Source: Mycetohabitans sp. B8 (lineage in GTDB: Bacteria > Pseudomonadota > Gammaproteobacteria > Burkholderiales > Burkholderiaceae). From it: a stretch of DNA of 64,000 bases. A program made the position numbers and the translations under genes. The notes beneath the pieces were generated by a model. It was not told the origin of the DNA and made no database searches. It saw only the letters and a list, made by a program, of their open reading frames with translations. The stretch is from contig NZ_JAHLKR010000018.1 of assembly GCF_021991875.1 (NCBI RefSeq), positions 186,001-250,000 on the forward strand. Reading direction: 5' to 3'. Below, one piece after another: positions 17,570 through 26,319 of this stretch. Numbering within the stretch: position 1 is the first letter of the stretch; the number at the start of each line of letters is the position of its first letter.

Positions 17570-17755
17570 GTGCCCTACCATCTGGCCGGCCGGGTTTCGC
17601 CGGCGTTCGGCGACCGTGGCGATCGCACGACGTGCACGACGCCGACGATGAGGCAGCCATTCTGGCCGCCCTGCAGCTCAACGCGGAGAAGTGGAGGGCA
17701 TTCAAGTAACCGGCAGCAGGGCTTACAAGGACTGCTGTGCCCGCCGGCCGTCGTG
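17570..17755 (+). pseudogene. Relaxase/LPD7-domain (conjugative element) remnant
   Basis: Frame-shifted pieces read 'YHLAGRVSPAFGDRGDR', then 'VHDADDEAAILAALQLNAEK' with 'WRAFK', then 'VTGSRAYKDCCA'. This order resembles the LPD7 domain near the C-terminus of TraI-like relaxases and plasmid proteins (PAF.D.GDRI..HD....A..AALQLAA.KWG...V.GS..F). At least two frameshifts are needed. It points to a lost plasmid or integrative element. Confidence 0.5.
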
Positions 17756-17797
17756 ATGGCTCGCGTGGACAGTGAGGGTGAGCAAACTATAGTATCG

Positions 17798-18397
17798 CTA
17801 GGTACCACTCATTGATATCACTGTCGTCTCGACAATCATTCGCTTTAGGCTCGAGGTCTTGATGATGTGGGCCCGCTTAGCCGCCTCGATTGTCTCGGCT
17901 AGCAGTTCTTCAATGCCCGCTTCGCCCAGCCGCTTGCGCCAGCGCGTCAGGCTCGACGCATCGATCGGCGCCCGAGTCTGCATGTACGTCTCGCCCGTAA
18001 AAACTTGCCAGTACGGGTTCTTCAGCCACTGCCAGACCACGTCCTCGTCCGATAGATCGAAGTCGTGCTGCAAGTACAGCAACCCCGCGATCAAACGCGG
18101 CGACGTTGCCGGCCGGCCGCGGTGCGACACGAAGCTCGCGCTCATCGCCGTGCTCAATCGGTCCCAGTCAATCAGATCGGCCAGACGAACCAACGGATGC
18201 TTCAAGTTGAACTGCTCGCGCAGCGGCTGGCGGAATAAATCCCTCCTCTGGCACCGGCGTCTTCGGACCCATTCAACCCTCGTCGAAATTTGCAGCAAAG
18301 TCGCCTCAATATGCCTGTCTCTTGCAATTCCCACCATACCGTTCCAGCTTCCCAGCCTTGCTGCGTCAGCCTACACGGATTGTTCAGGTCCGGCTAA
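17798..18397 (-). mobile_element. IS5-family element remnant, 3'-truncated transposase
   Basis: Second copy of the element seen at 15.2-15.8 kb, same orientation. Coding starts near 18337 and includes the DUF772 region plus 'IDASSLTRWRKRLGEAGIEE' and 'RMIVETTVIS'. It breaks off exactly where the first catalytic Asp region of IS5 transposases (VDTTV) is expected; here the Asp position is Glu, and translation stops four residues later (17798). The left-end sequence up to about 18397 matches copy 1. The two copies flank the 2-kb segment with the DUF799 remnant and the candidate effector. Confidence 0.82.
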
Positions 18398-18568
18398 TTA
18401 ACTTGCTCTTAGTTGACGCGACAAATTCTGCTAGGATCCGCTAATCGGTCGGCGCTGATTGAGTTGTGAGGCAAATGGTAGATAGCTGACGCCGGCGCGC
18501 GGCCGACGTGGCAGCCGCAACGGGTCGTGGCGTCAGGCCCACGCATGGCAATACATTCGCAAAGGTAG

Positions 18569-20419
18569 CTATTGGACATGCATCGAGGCGGTCGCCGAAC
18601 GGGGGCCGGTAGCGGGTGCTGGTCTAGGCAAGCCGCTCATGCTGCTAGGTTCGGTGCTCCAGTGCATCAACGTGTGTATGCATAATTCAATGACCGCATC
18701 GGCGCCTTGTACCCCGTACACCGAATGATCGAGTTGCGCGATGGTTTGCACGTCGATCTGCCTTTGCCTGCGGAACGCCCGGTGAGCAGGCCCGAAGTGG
18801 CGCGATAGCTCGTCCAATCCCGGGTCGAACTCGCCATAGATCAAGAGTGTTTTCACTCCACGGCGTGCCAACGCGTGTATCATCCCGCGCTCGGAGTGAG
18901 CCGGTGGGCGCCAACCCGCCCGTTCGAGCAGCTGCATTGCCGGCACGCGTAGCTTGGCGGTCGCCAGCCGCACGAGCGCCTTGACAACGGGACGCAGGTC
19001 ACGCCGGCGTCGCAATAGGCTTTTCCACTTCCGCAAGTCGCGTGCTGACGCGAGGTAGCCGCGTGCCGAATTGGTCTGCTGAGCCATCGCGTCCGCGAGC
19101 GTCAAGCCGGCCGGCCAGATGAACCGGGGCAAGTTGATCCCGATCATCCCGGTTACGGCCGTCGAACGCAACGCGGCTTGAAGCGACGCATACGCACCCG
19201 AGCAGATACCGAGCGCCACGACATCGCGGTATCCCTGCTCCGCGAGCCAGTCCGCGGACGCGACCACGTCCGCCACGGCTTGTTCGGAGTACGGGACGAC
19301 GGATTGATCGTCCAGCGCGCGGGCGCCACTGTCGCCGACGCCGCTCACGTCCACGCGCAACGAGGCGATGCCGTGGGCTGCGAGTTGCCGCGCGATACGC
19401 ACCGCAAGTCGTGCATCGGCACTGCGGGGATTAGAAGCTGTCGTGGCGAACAGCAACGCCGGCATGCCCGAGCGGCCAGGCGTCGGGGTGGCCGGTCGGC
19501 ACAGCGTTCCAATCAGCGGCGCGGCGCCGATCTGCACGGTGCTCTCGGTGGCATCGGGCAGCACTAGGTGCGCGCCCGCCGTACGCAACGAAGCGGCCGG
19601 TTCCGGCATGGGCTGCGCCACGGGGGCATCGGGCCTTTGCCGTGTGGCGATCCATGCGACGCCCGCTTCTATGGTGGCGAGCGGCAGTCGGGAGCGGATG
19701 CCTTCGATCCATGTCGTGGCGGATTCGGGAAACGACTGTACGGTGGCCTGGACGCCGCGGGCCTGCAACGCCTTTTGCAGCACGGCACTGTCACCACGAT
19801 CGGTATCGATGAGCAGCACGGAGTGTGGTAGCGAAGCCGCACTCCCGACGGTGGCGCACAGGTCAATGGCCCGCAACGCGGCGACGAAGTCAGCGGGATA
19901 GCGATGCCCGAGCACGCTCAGACATGGCTCTCCAGCATGGGCCTGCTGCACCGCGGGGGGCGTCGTGTCCAGCCATTGACGCTCGACCATGGCCGCTTCG
20001 CGCATATAGAGGCGCCCTCGCACGACGGGCGACAGTGCGACAAGTGCATCGACCCGCGCGGCGGCAGGTGTATCCATCGTGCAAGCCAATAGCGCCATGG
20101 CGGCACCGGCGCGCAGGCCGACCAGCGTGACATCGGTCAGTTGCGCATGGGCGCGCAGCGCGTGCACGGCCCGGCCGATACTGGCAATGCTTTTGTCAAA
20201 CCGGTCGCTGTCCAAGTCGTCGCCCGCCGAGTCGCCGCAGCAGGGGTAGTCAAACCGCAGTGCCCAGATGCCCTCGTGCGCTAGCCGCTCTGCCAGCGCA
20301 CGCATCAGCTTGTGGGTCCACAGGCCTTCGTGGCCGACGGCAGCGCACAGCACGACACCCCGCGGCGAGCGTCCTTCGTGCAGCCATCCGACGCAATCAT
20401 CGAATGTAATCGGTATCAC
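18569..20419 (-). CDS. Tandem alpha/beta-hydrolase protein of the aminoacyl-carrier operon
   Basis: 616 residues containing two alpha/beta-hydrolase domains (about 1-265 and 295-590), each resembling the small hydrolases tied to exosortase or acyl-transfer clusters. The domain 1 nucleophile elbow reads 'LVGLRAGAAMA', with Arg (R103) where Ser is expected, so it is probably inactive. Domain 2 reads 'VALGICSGAYAS', a G-x-C-x-G elbow with Cys406 as potential nucleophile, suggesting a thioesterase or acyltransferase-like activity. A histidine is available late ('IAQLDHSVYGVQG'). GTG start at 20419 overlapping the upstream GH2 gene by 4 bp (GTGA), so the two are translationally coupled. It is the last gene of the operon. 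Releasing or transferring the carrier-bound acyl group is an attractive but unproven role. Confidence 0.75.
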   Translation of the reverse strand: MIPITFDDCVGWLHEGRSPRGVVLCAAVGHEGLWTHKLMRALAERLAHEGIWALRFDYPCCGDSAGDDLDSDRFDKSIASIGRAVHALRAHAQLTDVTLVGLRAGAAMALLACTMDTPAAARVDALVALSPVVRGRLYMREAAMVERQWLDTTPPAVQQAHAGEPCLSVLGHRYPADFVAALRAIDLCATVGSAASLPHSVLLIDTDRGDSAVLQKALQARGVQATVQSFPESATTWIEGIRSRLPLATIEAGVAWIATRQRPDAPVAQPMPEPAASLRTAGAHLVLPDATESTVQIGAAPLIGTLCRPATPTPGRSGMPALLFATTASNPRSADARLAVRIARQLAAHGIASLRVDVSGVGDSGARALDDQSVVPYSEQAVADVVASADWLAEQGYRDVVALGICSGAYASLQAALRSTAVTGMIGINLPRFIWPAGLTLADAMAQQTNSARGYLASARDLRKWKSLLRRRRDLRPVVKALVRLATAKLRVPAMQLLERAGWRPPAHSERGMIHALARRGVKTLLIYGEFDPGLDELSRHFGPAHRAFRRQRQIDVQTIAQLDHSVYGVQGADAVIELCIHTLMHWSTEPSSMSGLPRPAPATGPRSATASMHVQ

Positions 20420-23001
20420 GATGGTTTCCTCAAGCGAATGATTTTATTGGAATTGACTGCACGTATTTCGATCATCCCCGGGCCGTCGTGCGTGCCCGAA
20501 TGCGAGGCCCCCGAGTGAGATGACACAAGAGGAGGGTGCAAGGGTGTCGATTCCGGCAGCAACGGGATAGACACGTTCGCGCCGGGCGCCAGATGGAACC
20601 AGTCGTCCTTCGGCAGCAGGCCCGACGCGGTGATCTGCACGTAGCGCGCGCTCGCGCGCGTGCCGACGTTGACCCACCATTGGCCGTCACGCTGTTCCAG
20701 CGACGCGTTCAGACCGATATCGGCGCGCTCGAAGACGGCCGGCGCGGTACGTTCCGGGAAATAAAATGACTGCGCGAGCAACCGGTCTTCGTGGTCGTAC
20801 AGCGACGCGATGACCGTGTCGTGTTCGCGTGGACCAAACCGGTACGCGTAGGTGAAGTCGAAGAAGCGCCCCAGGCACTGCGCCGAGCTAATCTGGAGCG
20901 TACCGTGTGGTTCGATATGAAGATCGCAACGCGCCCGTGTGACCGGCACGGCGGCATCACGCAACGCGACCAGTTCCAGCCGTCCCTGCAACGGGGCGGC
21001 GCCGTCGTTGAACACGTGCACGTCCAGTCCATTCAACCCTTCGTCACACAGGCACACCTGTTGCGGCTGAAGCACATGCTTAAGTGCATACCAAGCCGAC
21101 TTGGGACGCCGGAACGCATCCACGATGCCCCATCCAGCGCCTGGCATCACGTCCTGAAATTGCCAGAGTAGTGCGCCCGTGCAGCTGGATGCAGCGCGGC
21201 GCCATTCCACCAGTGTCTCGGATACGACGTCAGCGAGCACGGCTCGCGATAGTTCGAGGTAGCGTGACGGGTCCTGTCCTCTAAGCCGCGCCGGGTCTTG
21301 CCCATACAATTCGCGCAAGTAATGATCGCGCACGTCGTCGAAATCCCATGGCGCGCCGGGATCGCGCGGCACAGCCGTTTTCCATGCAGGTTCGTGCACC
21401 GACGGCGAACCCATTGCGGCGAGCGTTGCATCCGCGGGAACGTGTGCAAACGCCAGGCATTCGCTGGCGAAGCGGACCGCGGCGCGGCGCGCATCGTCTA
21501 AGGGCCGTAGATAGGCGCCGACACCATAGTAATGCGAGATGCCCGTGCGGGGATAAAATGGCAGTATCTGCCCGGACGGCGTGTCCAATATGTACGGTAC
21601 GTCGCGCCGATGTGTCGCGGCAAGCTCGGCGAGCAAGCTGTTGGTCAACGGCATATCGCGCTGCTCGTCACTCAAGCCAACCATTGACGCCTGCTGCGCG
21701 ATTTCGCTGCCTCCGCATAGCACGGCCAACGAAGGGTTGCCCGCCGTGCGCGCGAGAAACTGGCTGGCTTCCAGCGTCACCGAGGTGACGAAATCAGGCG
21801 CAGTGCACGGATAGTCGAAATTGGCGAACATGAAGTCTTGCCAGACCAGCAGGCCCAGTTCGTCGCACGACGCATAGAATGCGTCGTCTTCGTAAGTCAT
21901 GGTGCCCCCGACGCGAATCATGTTGAAGCCCGCGTCTCGGGCCAGCGTCAACCACGTGCGATAGTCGTGCGCCGACACGCGCAACCCCAGCGGATCAGCG
22001 GTGCTCCAGCACGCGCCCCGCACGAAAATTGGCAGCGCGTTGACGGACAATGCGAAGCCTTGGCCGTCGTGGCCGCGCGTGGCCTCGAGGGTGCGGAATC
22101 CGACGTATCCCAGTGCCACGGTCGTGTCGTCCAGGTGCAGCGAGACAGCGTAGCGCGTCGGCTCGCCATGCGTGTGCGGCCACCATCGCCTGGCGTTTGG
22201 CACGGTGAGCCGCGCGCGCAGCGTGAACCGGTCGTGGCGTCGTAGACGTACATGATGGCCCCCGCAGTCCAGGACCGCGTCCAGATGGCTGGAAACCGGT
22301 GAGGCGAATGTGATGGTCGCGTCCACGATCCCATCGCGGTCTTCGATCGAGGCGCTCAGCTTGTGGTGCACGATTTGCGCGGCCGTATCGGCGTCAGCGT
22401 CGATGATGGTCACAGCGCCCCATGGGCCGATTGGCTCGATGCGCGGGAACCAGCCTGGCATGTGGCCAAACAGCGAGATTCGTACCGCCCGCAGCGCCGG
22501 CGCATCGACCAGACGCGTGCGCCAGCGGGCACGGCGGGGCGCGGGCATGGTATCAAGGTGGCGGGCCAGTGACCGAAAACAGAGGTACAACGCGCTGTCC
22601 TCGGGCAGCGGATCGATGCGCACCTGTTGCGAGACGAACATGTTCGTCGACTGCCGCAGCAACGTGTCGTTCAGCCAGACCTGCGCGATGCCCGCCAACC
22701 CGTCAAACCGGATCAGGCGGGCGCCGCCGCGTCGCAGCGGTAGCCGGTACCAGTGGTCGTATTCCCCCAGCCGGCTCGCATCCAGCGGGGTGAGCCGGTT
22801 CGCGGCCGCGAGTGCCTGGCCTACGGTTCCAGGCACGGGTGCGTCGATCCACTCCGATGCATCCGCCGATGGCAAATCGCGTGGCCGGGTGGCGGCGTTG
22901 GCCGGGGTAGTGTACAAGCGCCACATGGGCGAAGCCGCGCGCCCATGAGCAGGCCCGGGACCGGCGGTGCCGCGTCCGGCGGGGGCAGGCTGCAGGCTCA
23001 T
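20416..23001 (-). CDS. Glycoside hydrolase family 2 (beta-mannosidase-like) protein
   Basis: 861 residues without a signal peptide, hence cytoplasmic. Architecture: N-terminal jelly-roll ('YDHWYRLPLRRGGARLIRFD', 'LAGIAQVWLNDTLL'), immunoglobulin-like domain, then a TIM barrel with 'GFNMIRVGGTMTYEDDAFY' and 'WQDFMFANFDYP'. The acid/base region reads 'VLCGGSEIAQQ' (Glu433; usual family motif CGNNE), and the nucleophile region reads 'VRFASECLAF' (Glu514; usual SEYG), so both catalytic glutamates survive although their neighbours differ. The start overlaps the DUF1839 stop (ATGA). A sugar hydrolase inside an amino-acid-loading operon is odd; it may trim a glycoside precursor or have been recruited for another reaction. 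Confidence 0.82.
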   Translation of the reverse strand: MSLQPAPAGRGTAGPGPAHGRAASPMWRLYTTPANAATRPRDLPSADASEWIDAPVPGTVGQALAAANRLTPLDASRLGEYDHWYRLPLRRGGARLIRFDGLAGIAQVWLNDTLLRQSTNMFVSQQVRIDPLPEDSALYLCFRSLARHLDTMPAPRRARWRTRLVDAPALRAVRISLFGHMPGWFPRIEPIGPWGAVTIIDADADTAAQIVHHKLSASIEDRDGIVDATITFASPVSSHLDAVLDCGGHHVRLRRHDRFTLRARLTVPNARRWWPHTHGEPTRYAVSLHLDDTTVALGYVGFRTLEATRGHDGQGFALSVNALPIFVRGACWSTADPLGLRVSAHDYRTWLTLARDAGFNMIRVGGTMTYEDDAFYASCDELGLLVWQDFMFANFDYPCTAPDFVTSVTLEASQFLARTAGNPSLAVLCGGSEIAQQASMVGLSDEQRDMPLTNSLLAELAATHRRDVPYILDTPSGQILPFYPRTGISHYYGVGAYLRPLDDARRAAVRFASECLAFAHVPADATLAAMGSPSVHEPAWKTAVPRDPGAPWDFDDVRDHYLRELYGQDPARLRGQDPSRYLELSRAVLADVVSETLVEWRRAASSCTGALLWQFQDVMPGAGWGIVDAFRRPKSAWYALKHVLQPQQVCLCDEGLNGLDVHVFNDGAAPLQGRLELVALRDAAVPVTRARCDLHIEPHGTLQISSAQCLGRFFDFTYAYRFGPREHDTVIASLYDHEDRLLAQSFYFPERTAPAVFERADIGLNASLEQRDGQWWVNVGTRASARYVQITASGLLPKDDWFHLAPGANVSIPLLPESTPLHPPLVSSHSGASHSGTHDGPGMIEIRAVNSNKIIRLRKPS

Positions 23002-24101
23002 TGCAGCGGTGGCCTGGCATCGGGGCAGGCCGCGTTCGCGCGTTGCAGCCGTGGCGGTGCGTCGTTGCCGCCCAATTGCGCACCCAGTTCGTCAATCAAC
23101 GACCCGTACGCGTGCTCGATGATTTCCAGCGTACTTTCGCAACGGTCTTCGTTGCGTCGCGCGCAAGCCCGGGCGAGCCGGAATTCGAGCACCATCGCCT
23201 CGGAGGCGATCGTGTCGCAGGCGGTCACGCAAGCGGAAAAGGCCCCGGTGCCGTCGGTACCGTTCGCATTGGGCGCATCCAGCCATCGCAGGCAGCGGCC
23301 CAGTAGCTCGAAGTTTGCACCGAGTTGACGCAACGTGTTGAACGAATACGAATGGAAGTACGAAATCGGGCGCGATGCGATGACTGCAACGTCCTTGGCC
23401 AGCGCGGCCCGGAACGCGGCGATCGGGCTACTGGCGGGACGGCGCTTGAAGTGTCGCGCCAGTAGTGAAAGTGCGGCTTCATGCAGCGCCGGGCCGCGCA
23501 ACGGCTCGAAGCGCCGCTTCGCGCATTCGACGTAGGGCACCAGCGACGCACTGGAGTCGATGCCGAACAGCCCCCGATAGTCGTCGCCTGTGGCCCGATA
23601 ATATCCGGCGTTATGGAAATAGCCGATTTCGCCGGCTTGCAAGTCGATCGCGTCGATGCCGATGGTCGTCTTCGTGTGCTCGCGTTGATAACTGATGCCA
23701 CGGGTGTCGGGCAGATGCCACGCGTCGACCTCGACCAGCATCACGTTGCCGCGCCGGACCTGCTGCTCGATATGGTATGGCAGTGGCTCGAAGATGGCGT
23801 GTTCTTGCACGACAATTCCGTACAGTCGCTCCAAGTCTTCCAACGGCACCTTGAAAAAGGTGAATTGGTCTCCTTCGAAGTCCTGCGTGACGGTGAACGG
23901 CAGCATGGCATGGGGCTCGAAACCCCATTGCGATAGCAGCTCGATCCACAGGTCGACGTAGCAGTTGGTCTGCTTCCAGACCATGGTCGAGCCATGCAGC
24001 GCGTGCGGGTGATAGCCCGCCAGGTCGCGCGACAACTTCATCGGCGGCGCCAGTCGTGTGCGTGTGTCCGGCGCGGCCATGGGCGAGACGACGTCACTCA
24101 T
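22998..24101 (-). CDS. DUF1839 family protein
   Basis: 367 residues from ATG 24101. Recognisable as DUF1839 from 'MVWKQTNCYVDLWIELLSQW', 'DQFTFFKVPLEDLERLYGI' and 'EVDAWHLPDTRGISYQREHT', followed by 'FHNAGYYRATGDDY'. The family has no established biochemistry but recurs next to carrier-protein ligases. The N-terminal Cys/His/Asp-rich half looks like an amidase or peptidase-like acyl-transfer fold (inference). The start codon shares one base with the upstream ligase stop (TAATG) and the stop overlaps the GH2 start (ATGA). The open frame runs upstream to 24251 inside the ligase gene; the later ATG is preferred for this coupling. Confidence 0.8.
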   Translation of the reverse strand: MSDVVSPMAAPDTRTRLAPPMKLSRDLAGYHPHALHGSTMVWKQTNCYVDLWIELLSQWGFEPHAMLPFTVTQDFEGDQFTFFKVPLEDLERLYGIVVQEHAIFEPLPYHIEQQVRRGNVMLVEVDAWHLPDTRGISYQREHTKTTIGIDAIDLQAGEIGYFHNAGYYRATGDDYRGLFGIDSSASLVPYVECAKRRFEPLRGPALHEAALSLLARHFKRRPASSPIAAFRAALAKDVAVIASRPISYFHSYSFNTLRQLGANFELLGRCLRWLDAPNANGTDGTGAFSACVTACDTIASEAMVLEFRLARACARRNEDRCESTLEIIEHAYGSLIDELGAQLGGNDAPPRLQRANAACPDARPPLQ

Positions 24102-25066
24102 TAGCGCCCCCACAGCGCGTTGCGTACGGATTCCGGCCACCCCTGCACATCGAACCCGTGATGCTTGAACAGTCCGAGCGCGAGGCGTTCCATGCCGAAA
24201 CCCACGCAACCGGTATGCGCGACGTCGGCCTCGTTTGTCTTGATACCCCACAGCAGGCCGAAGTGGTCCATGTGGTAGTTGAAGCTCAAGCAGGCAGTGA
24301 GCCGGGTGTCGCGCTCGATCGGCACCAGCATTTCGAATTTCAAGTTCTGCTCACGCTGGCTCGACGCAGCAATGCGGCCGCCGCGGCCAAAAAAGGGGTC
24401 GTTGGCCAGGTCGACTTCGTGTGGCAGCGCCAGCCTCGCCATCATCCGCTTGCCGCGCTCGATCCACTCAGTGCGAAATGCCAGGATCTGCTCTGGCGTA
24501 CCCAGGCGCACATACTCGCGCATGCGAAACAACTGCATCCGGGTTGCGTCCAGCGACGGCTCGTGGCGGAAGCAATACGAGAACAGATCCAGCGTCTTGC
24601 CCTGCGGTGGCAGCGCGCCGCGCCGCGCGATGACCGGATAGGCGGGATAGCATGCCGCCGGTGTCATGACCACGTAGGTCGGCTTTTGGAACTCGGTCCA
24701 GTCCTCGCCCCGGTCCAGGCATTGCAGTACACGTTGATGCTCGTGCTCCGAGCCGCAGAAGCTATGGATCGTCCCGGCGAGCTGCGGAAATCCCTTCAGG
24801 TATTCGCTGTGCTCAAAATCGGTACGGTTCATCGCGGGCGGAAAGCGCAGTACCTCGGCGTGCTGATCGGCACCCAGGCGCGTGACCAGTGCATCAATGG
24901 CCTCGACCACATTCTCGAACACTTCGCTTCTGCCATACAGACCTTGCACGCCCATCGGGATTAGCAGGCCCGTGTCCACGAGTGCATCGCGTAGTGCGTT
25001 CACGCCGTGCCGGTCATCGATGTCGGACGCGTGCGAGGGTGGGTTTTGCAACGAGATATCGCCCAT
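24101..25066 (-). CDS. Amino acid:[carrier protein] ligase (class II synthetase-like, bll0957 type)
   Basis: 321 residues resembling the catalytic core of atypical seryl-tRNA synthetases without the tRNA-binding arm. These stand-alone enzymes activate a small amino acid (Gly or Ala in the Bradyrhizobium prototype) with ATP and load it as a thioester on the phosphopantetheine of a dedicated carrier protein. Visible: the zinc ligands expected for the family, Cys139 in 'MTPAACYPAYP', Glu184 in 'LFRMREYVRLG', Cys287 in 'HTGCVGFGMERLALGLF'. Class II motif 2 is around 'CFRHEPSLDATRMQLFRMRE', and motif 3 is the 'GFGMERLALGL' helix. It sits two genes after its likely partner carrier protein and overlaps both neighbours (TAATG). 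Confidence 0.9.
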   Translation of the reverse strand: MGDISLQNPPSHASDIDDRHGVNALRDALVDTGLLIPMGVQGLYGRSEVFENVVEAIDALVTRLGADQHAEVLRFPPAMNRTDFEHSEYLKGFPQLAGTIHSFCGSEHEHQRVLQCLDRGEDWTEFQKPTYVVMTPAACYPAYPVIARRGALPPQGKTLDLFSYCFRHEPSLDATRMQLFRMREYVRLGTPEQILAFRTEWIERGKRMMARLALPHEVDLANDPFFGRGGRIAASSQREQNLKFEMLVPIERDTRLTACLSFNYHMDHFGLLWGIKTNEADVAHTGCVGFGMERLALGLFKHHGFDVQGWPESVRNALWGR

Positions 25067-26319
25067 TATTCCCTCTCCAGCGAAGCGGGCCGTTGCGCCA
25101 GCAACAGGCTGGCCGTATTGGCATCGATACGGTCGTTATTGATCATAAGGGGTGCAGAATACAGATCGCGAATGTGCCGGCTCAGTGTGAACGGCGTGCC
25201 GTTCTTGTACGCCGCCATGCCGCAGATCATCACCGAGTGCATCACGACCTGTAGCGCGGTGGTGGACACGTAAGTCTTGAGCGTGTTGATCTGAGCCGCG
25301 TCGGCCATTGTTTCGGACCACGAGCGCGTGGCCGAGGCGCCAGCGCGCGCGTAGATGCGCAGTGCGCTGTCGATGCGTCCCTGCATGGCTTGCAGCAGGC
25401 CGAGGGCTTCGGCAATTCGGCTACCGGCGGGTGATGTGCCGGTCGGCTTGTCTTGTGCCTGCGTGCGGAAGTAGCGATGCGCGCGAGCAAAAGCGTCGCT
25501 GGCGATGCCGGTCCACAGCGACGACCACAGAATGTGGGAAGCCGGCACCATCGTGTGCTCGGCGATCTCGCCGAACGGGACGGGGAAGACCTGTTCCTGG
25601 CGGCCGCGCGACTCGAGCACGAAACCTTCGCTGCACGTGCCCCGCATGCCAAACGTATCCCATCCGCTGCGGTGAGTCAGAGTTGTGTCGTCTTTCAGGA
25701 GCGTCACGAGCACTTGCTCCACGGCCGGCGCGTCCGGCGAGCGCCGGGCGGTCGTCAGGATGGCGTCGGCATAGGCGCCGTAGGAGATCGTCGGCGTGAG
25801 CTTGTGCAATGTGAACGCGCCGTTGCTGTCGGGTTCGATCGCGCAGCGGCTGTTGCGCAGATTGCCGCCCACGCCATCTTCGGACGTCGCGGATGCCAGC
25901 AGCCACTCATGCTTGGCAACCTGTCGGAGAAACCCGCGATGCCACGGTACCGACATCGCGTGTTCCAGTACGCAAATCACTTCGATCTGGTGCATCGCAT
26001 AGATCATTGCGGCGGACGAGCACGCGTGGCCGAGGATGCGGCACGCTGAAGCGACGGCCTCTAGCGACGCGCCCATGCCGCCCAACTCGACGGGTACCAT
26101 CGCGCCGAGCAGCCCATGCTCGCGCATGGCGTCGATGGCTTCGCTCGGGAACCTGGCTTCGCGGTCTACGGCATCGGCGAAACGCGCTGCGATTTGCGCC
26201 ACCGCGAGCGCGGCTTTGTCCAACGCGCGCTCGCCGGCGCCCGACGGGCGCGCGTCAGGCTTGGGCAATGCAATCGCATACACCGGCTCACCACCGTTGG
26301 CGGATTGGATCGCGCTCAT
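25066..26319 (-). CDS. Acyl-CoA dehydrogenase family flavoprotein
   Basis: 417 residues with the ACAD three-domain layout: helical N-domain ('EAIDAMREHGLLGAMVPVEL', 'GGMGASLEAVASACRILGHA'), beta-domain ('LLASATSEDGVGGNLRNSRC') and helical C-domain. The C-terminal 'YEGTN'-type segment that supplies the catalytic Glu in many ACADs is replaced ('RDLYSAPLMINNDRI'), more like the flavin-dependent oxygenase branch. Inside this operon the likely substrate is an aminoacyl- or acyl-S-carrier protein rather than a CoA ester, as for prolyl-carrier oxidases. It overlaps the carrier-protein stop by 4 bp and the ligase start by one base. Confidence 0.85.
   Translation of the reverse strand: MSAIQSANGGEPVYAIALPKPDARPSGAGERALDKAALAVAQIAARFADAVDREARFPSEAIDAMREHGLLGAMVPVELGGMGASLEAVASACRILGHACSSAAMIYAMHQIEVICVLEHAMSVPWHRGFLRQVAKHEWLLASATSEDGVGGNLRNSRCAIEPDSNGAFTLHKLTPTISYGAYADAILTTARRSPDAPAVEQVLVTLLKDDTTLTHRSGWDTFGMRGTCSEGFVLESRGRQEQVFPVPFGEIAEHTMVPASHILWSSLWTGIASDAFARAHRYFRTQAQDKPTGTSPAGSRIAEALGLLQAMQGRIDSALRIYARAGASATRSWSETMADAAQINTLKTYVSTTALQVVMHSVMICGMAAYKNGTPFTLSRHIRDLYSAPLMINNDRIDANTASLLLAQRPASLERE

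Noticed and set aside
22310-22948. 212-codon plus-strand frame inside the GH2 gene
   Set aside because: Antisense shadow of a gene with clear GH2 motifs and catalytic glutamates.
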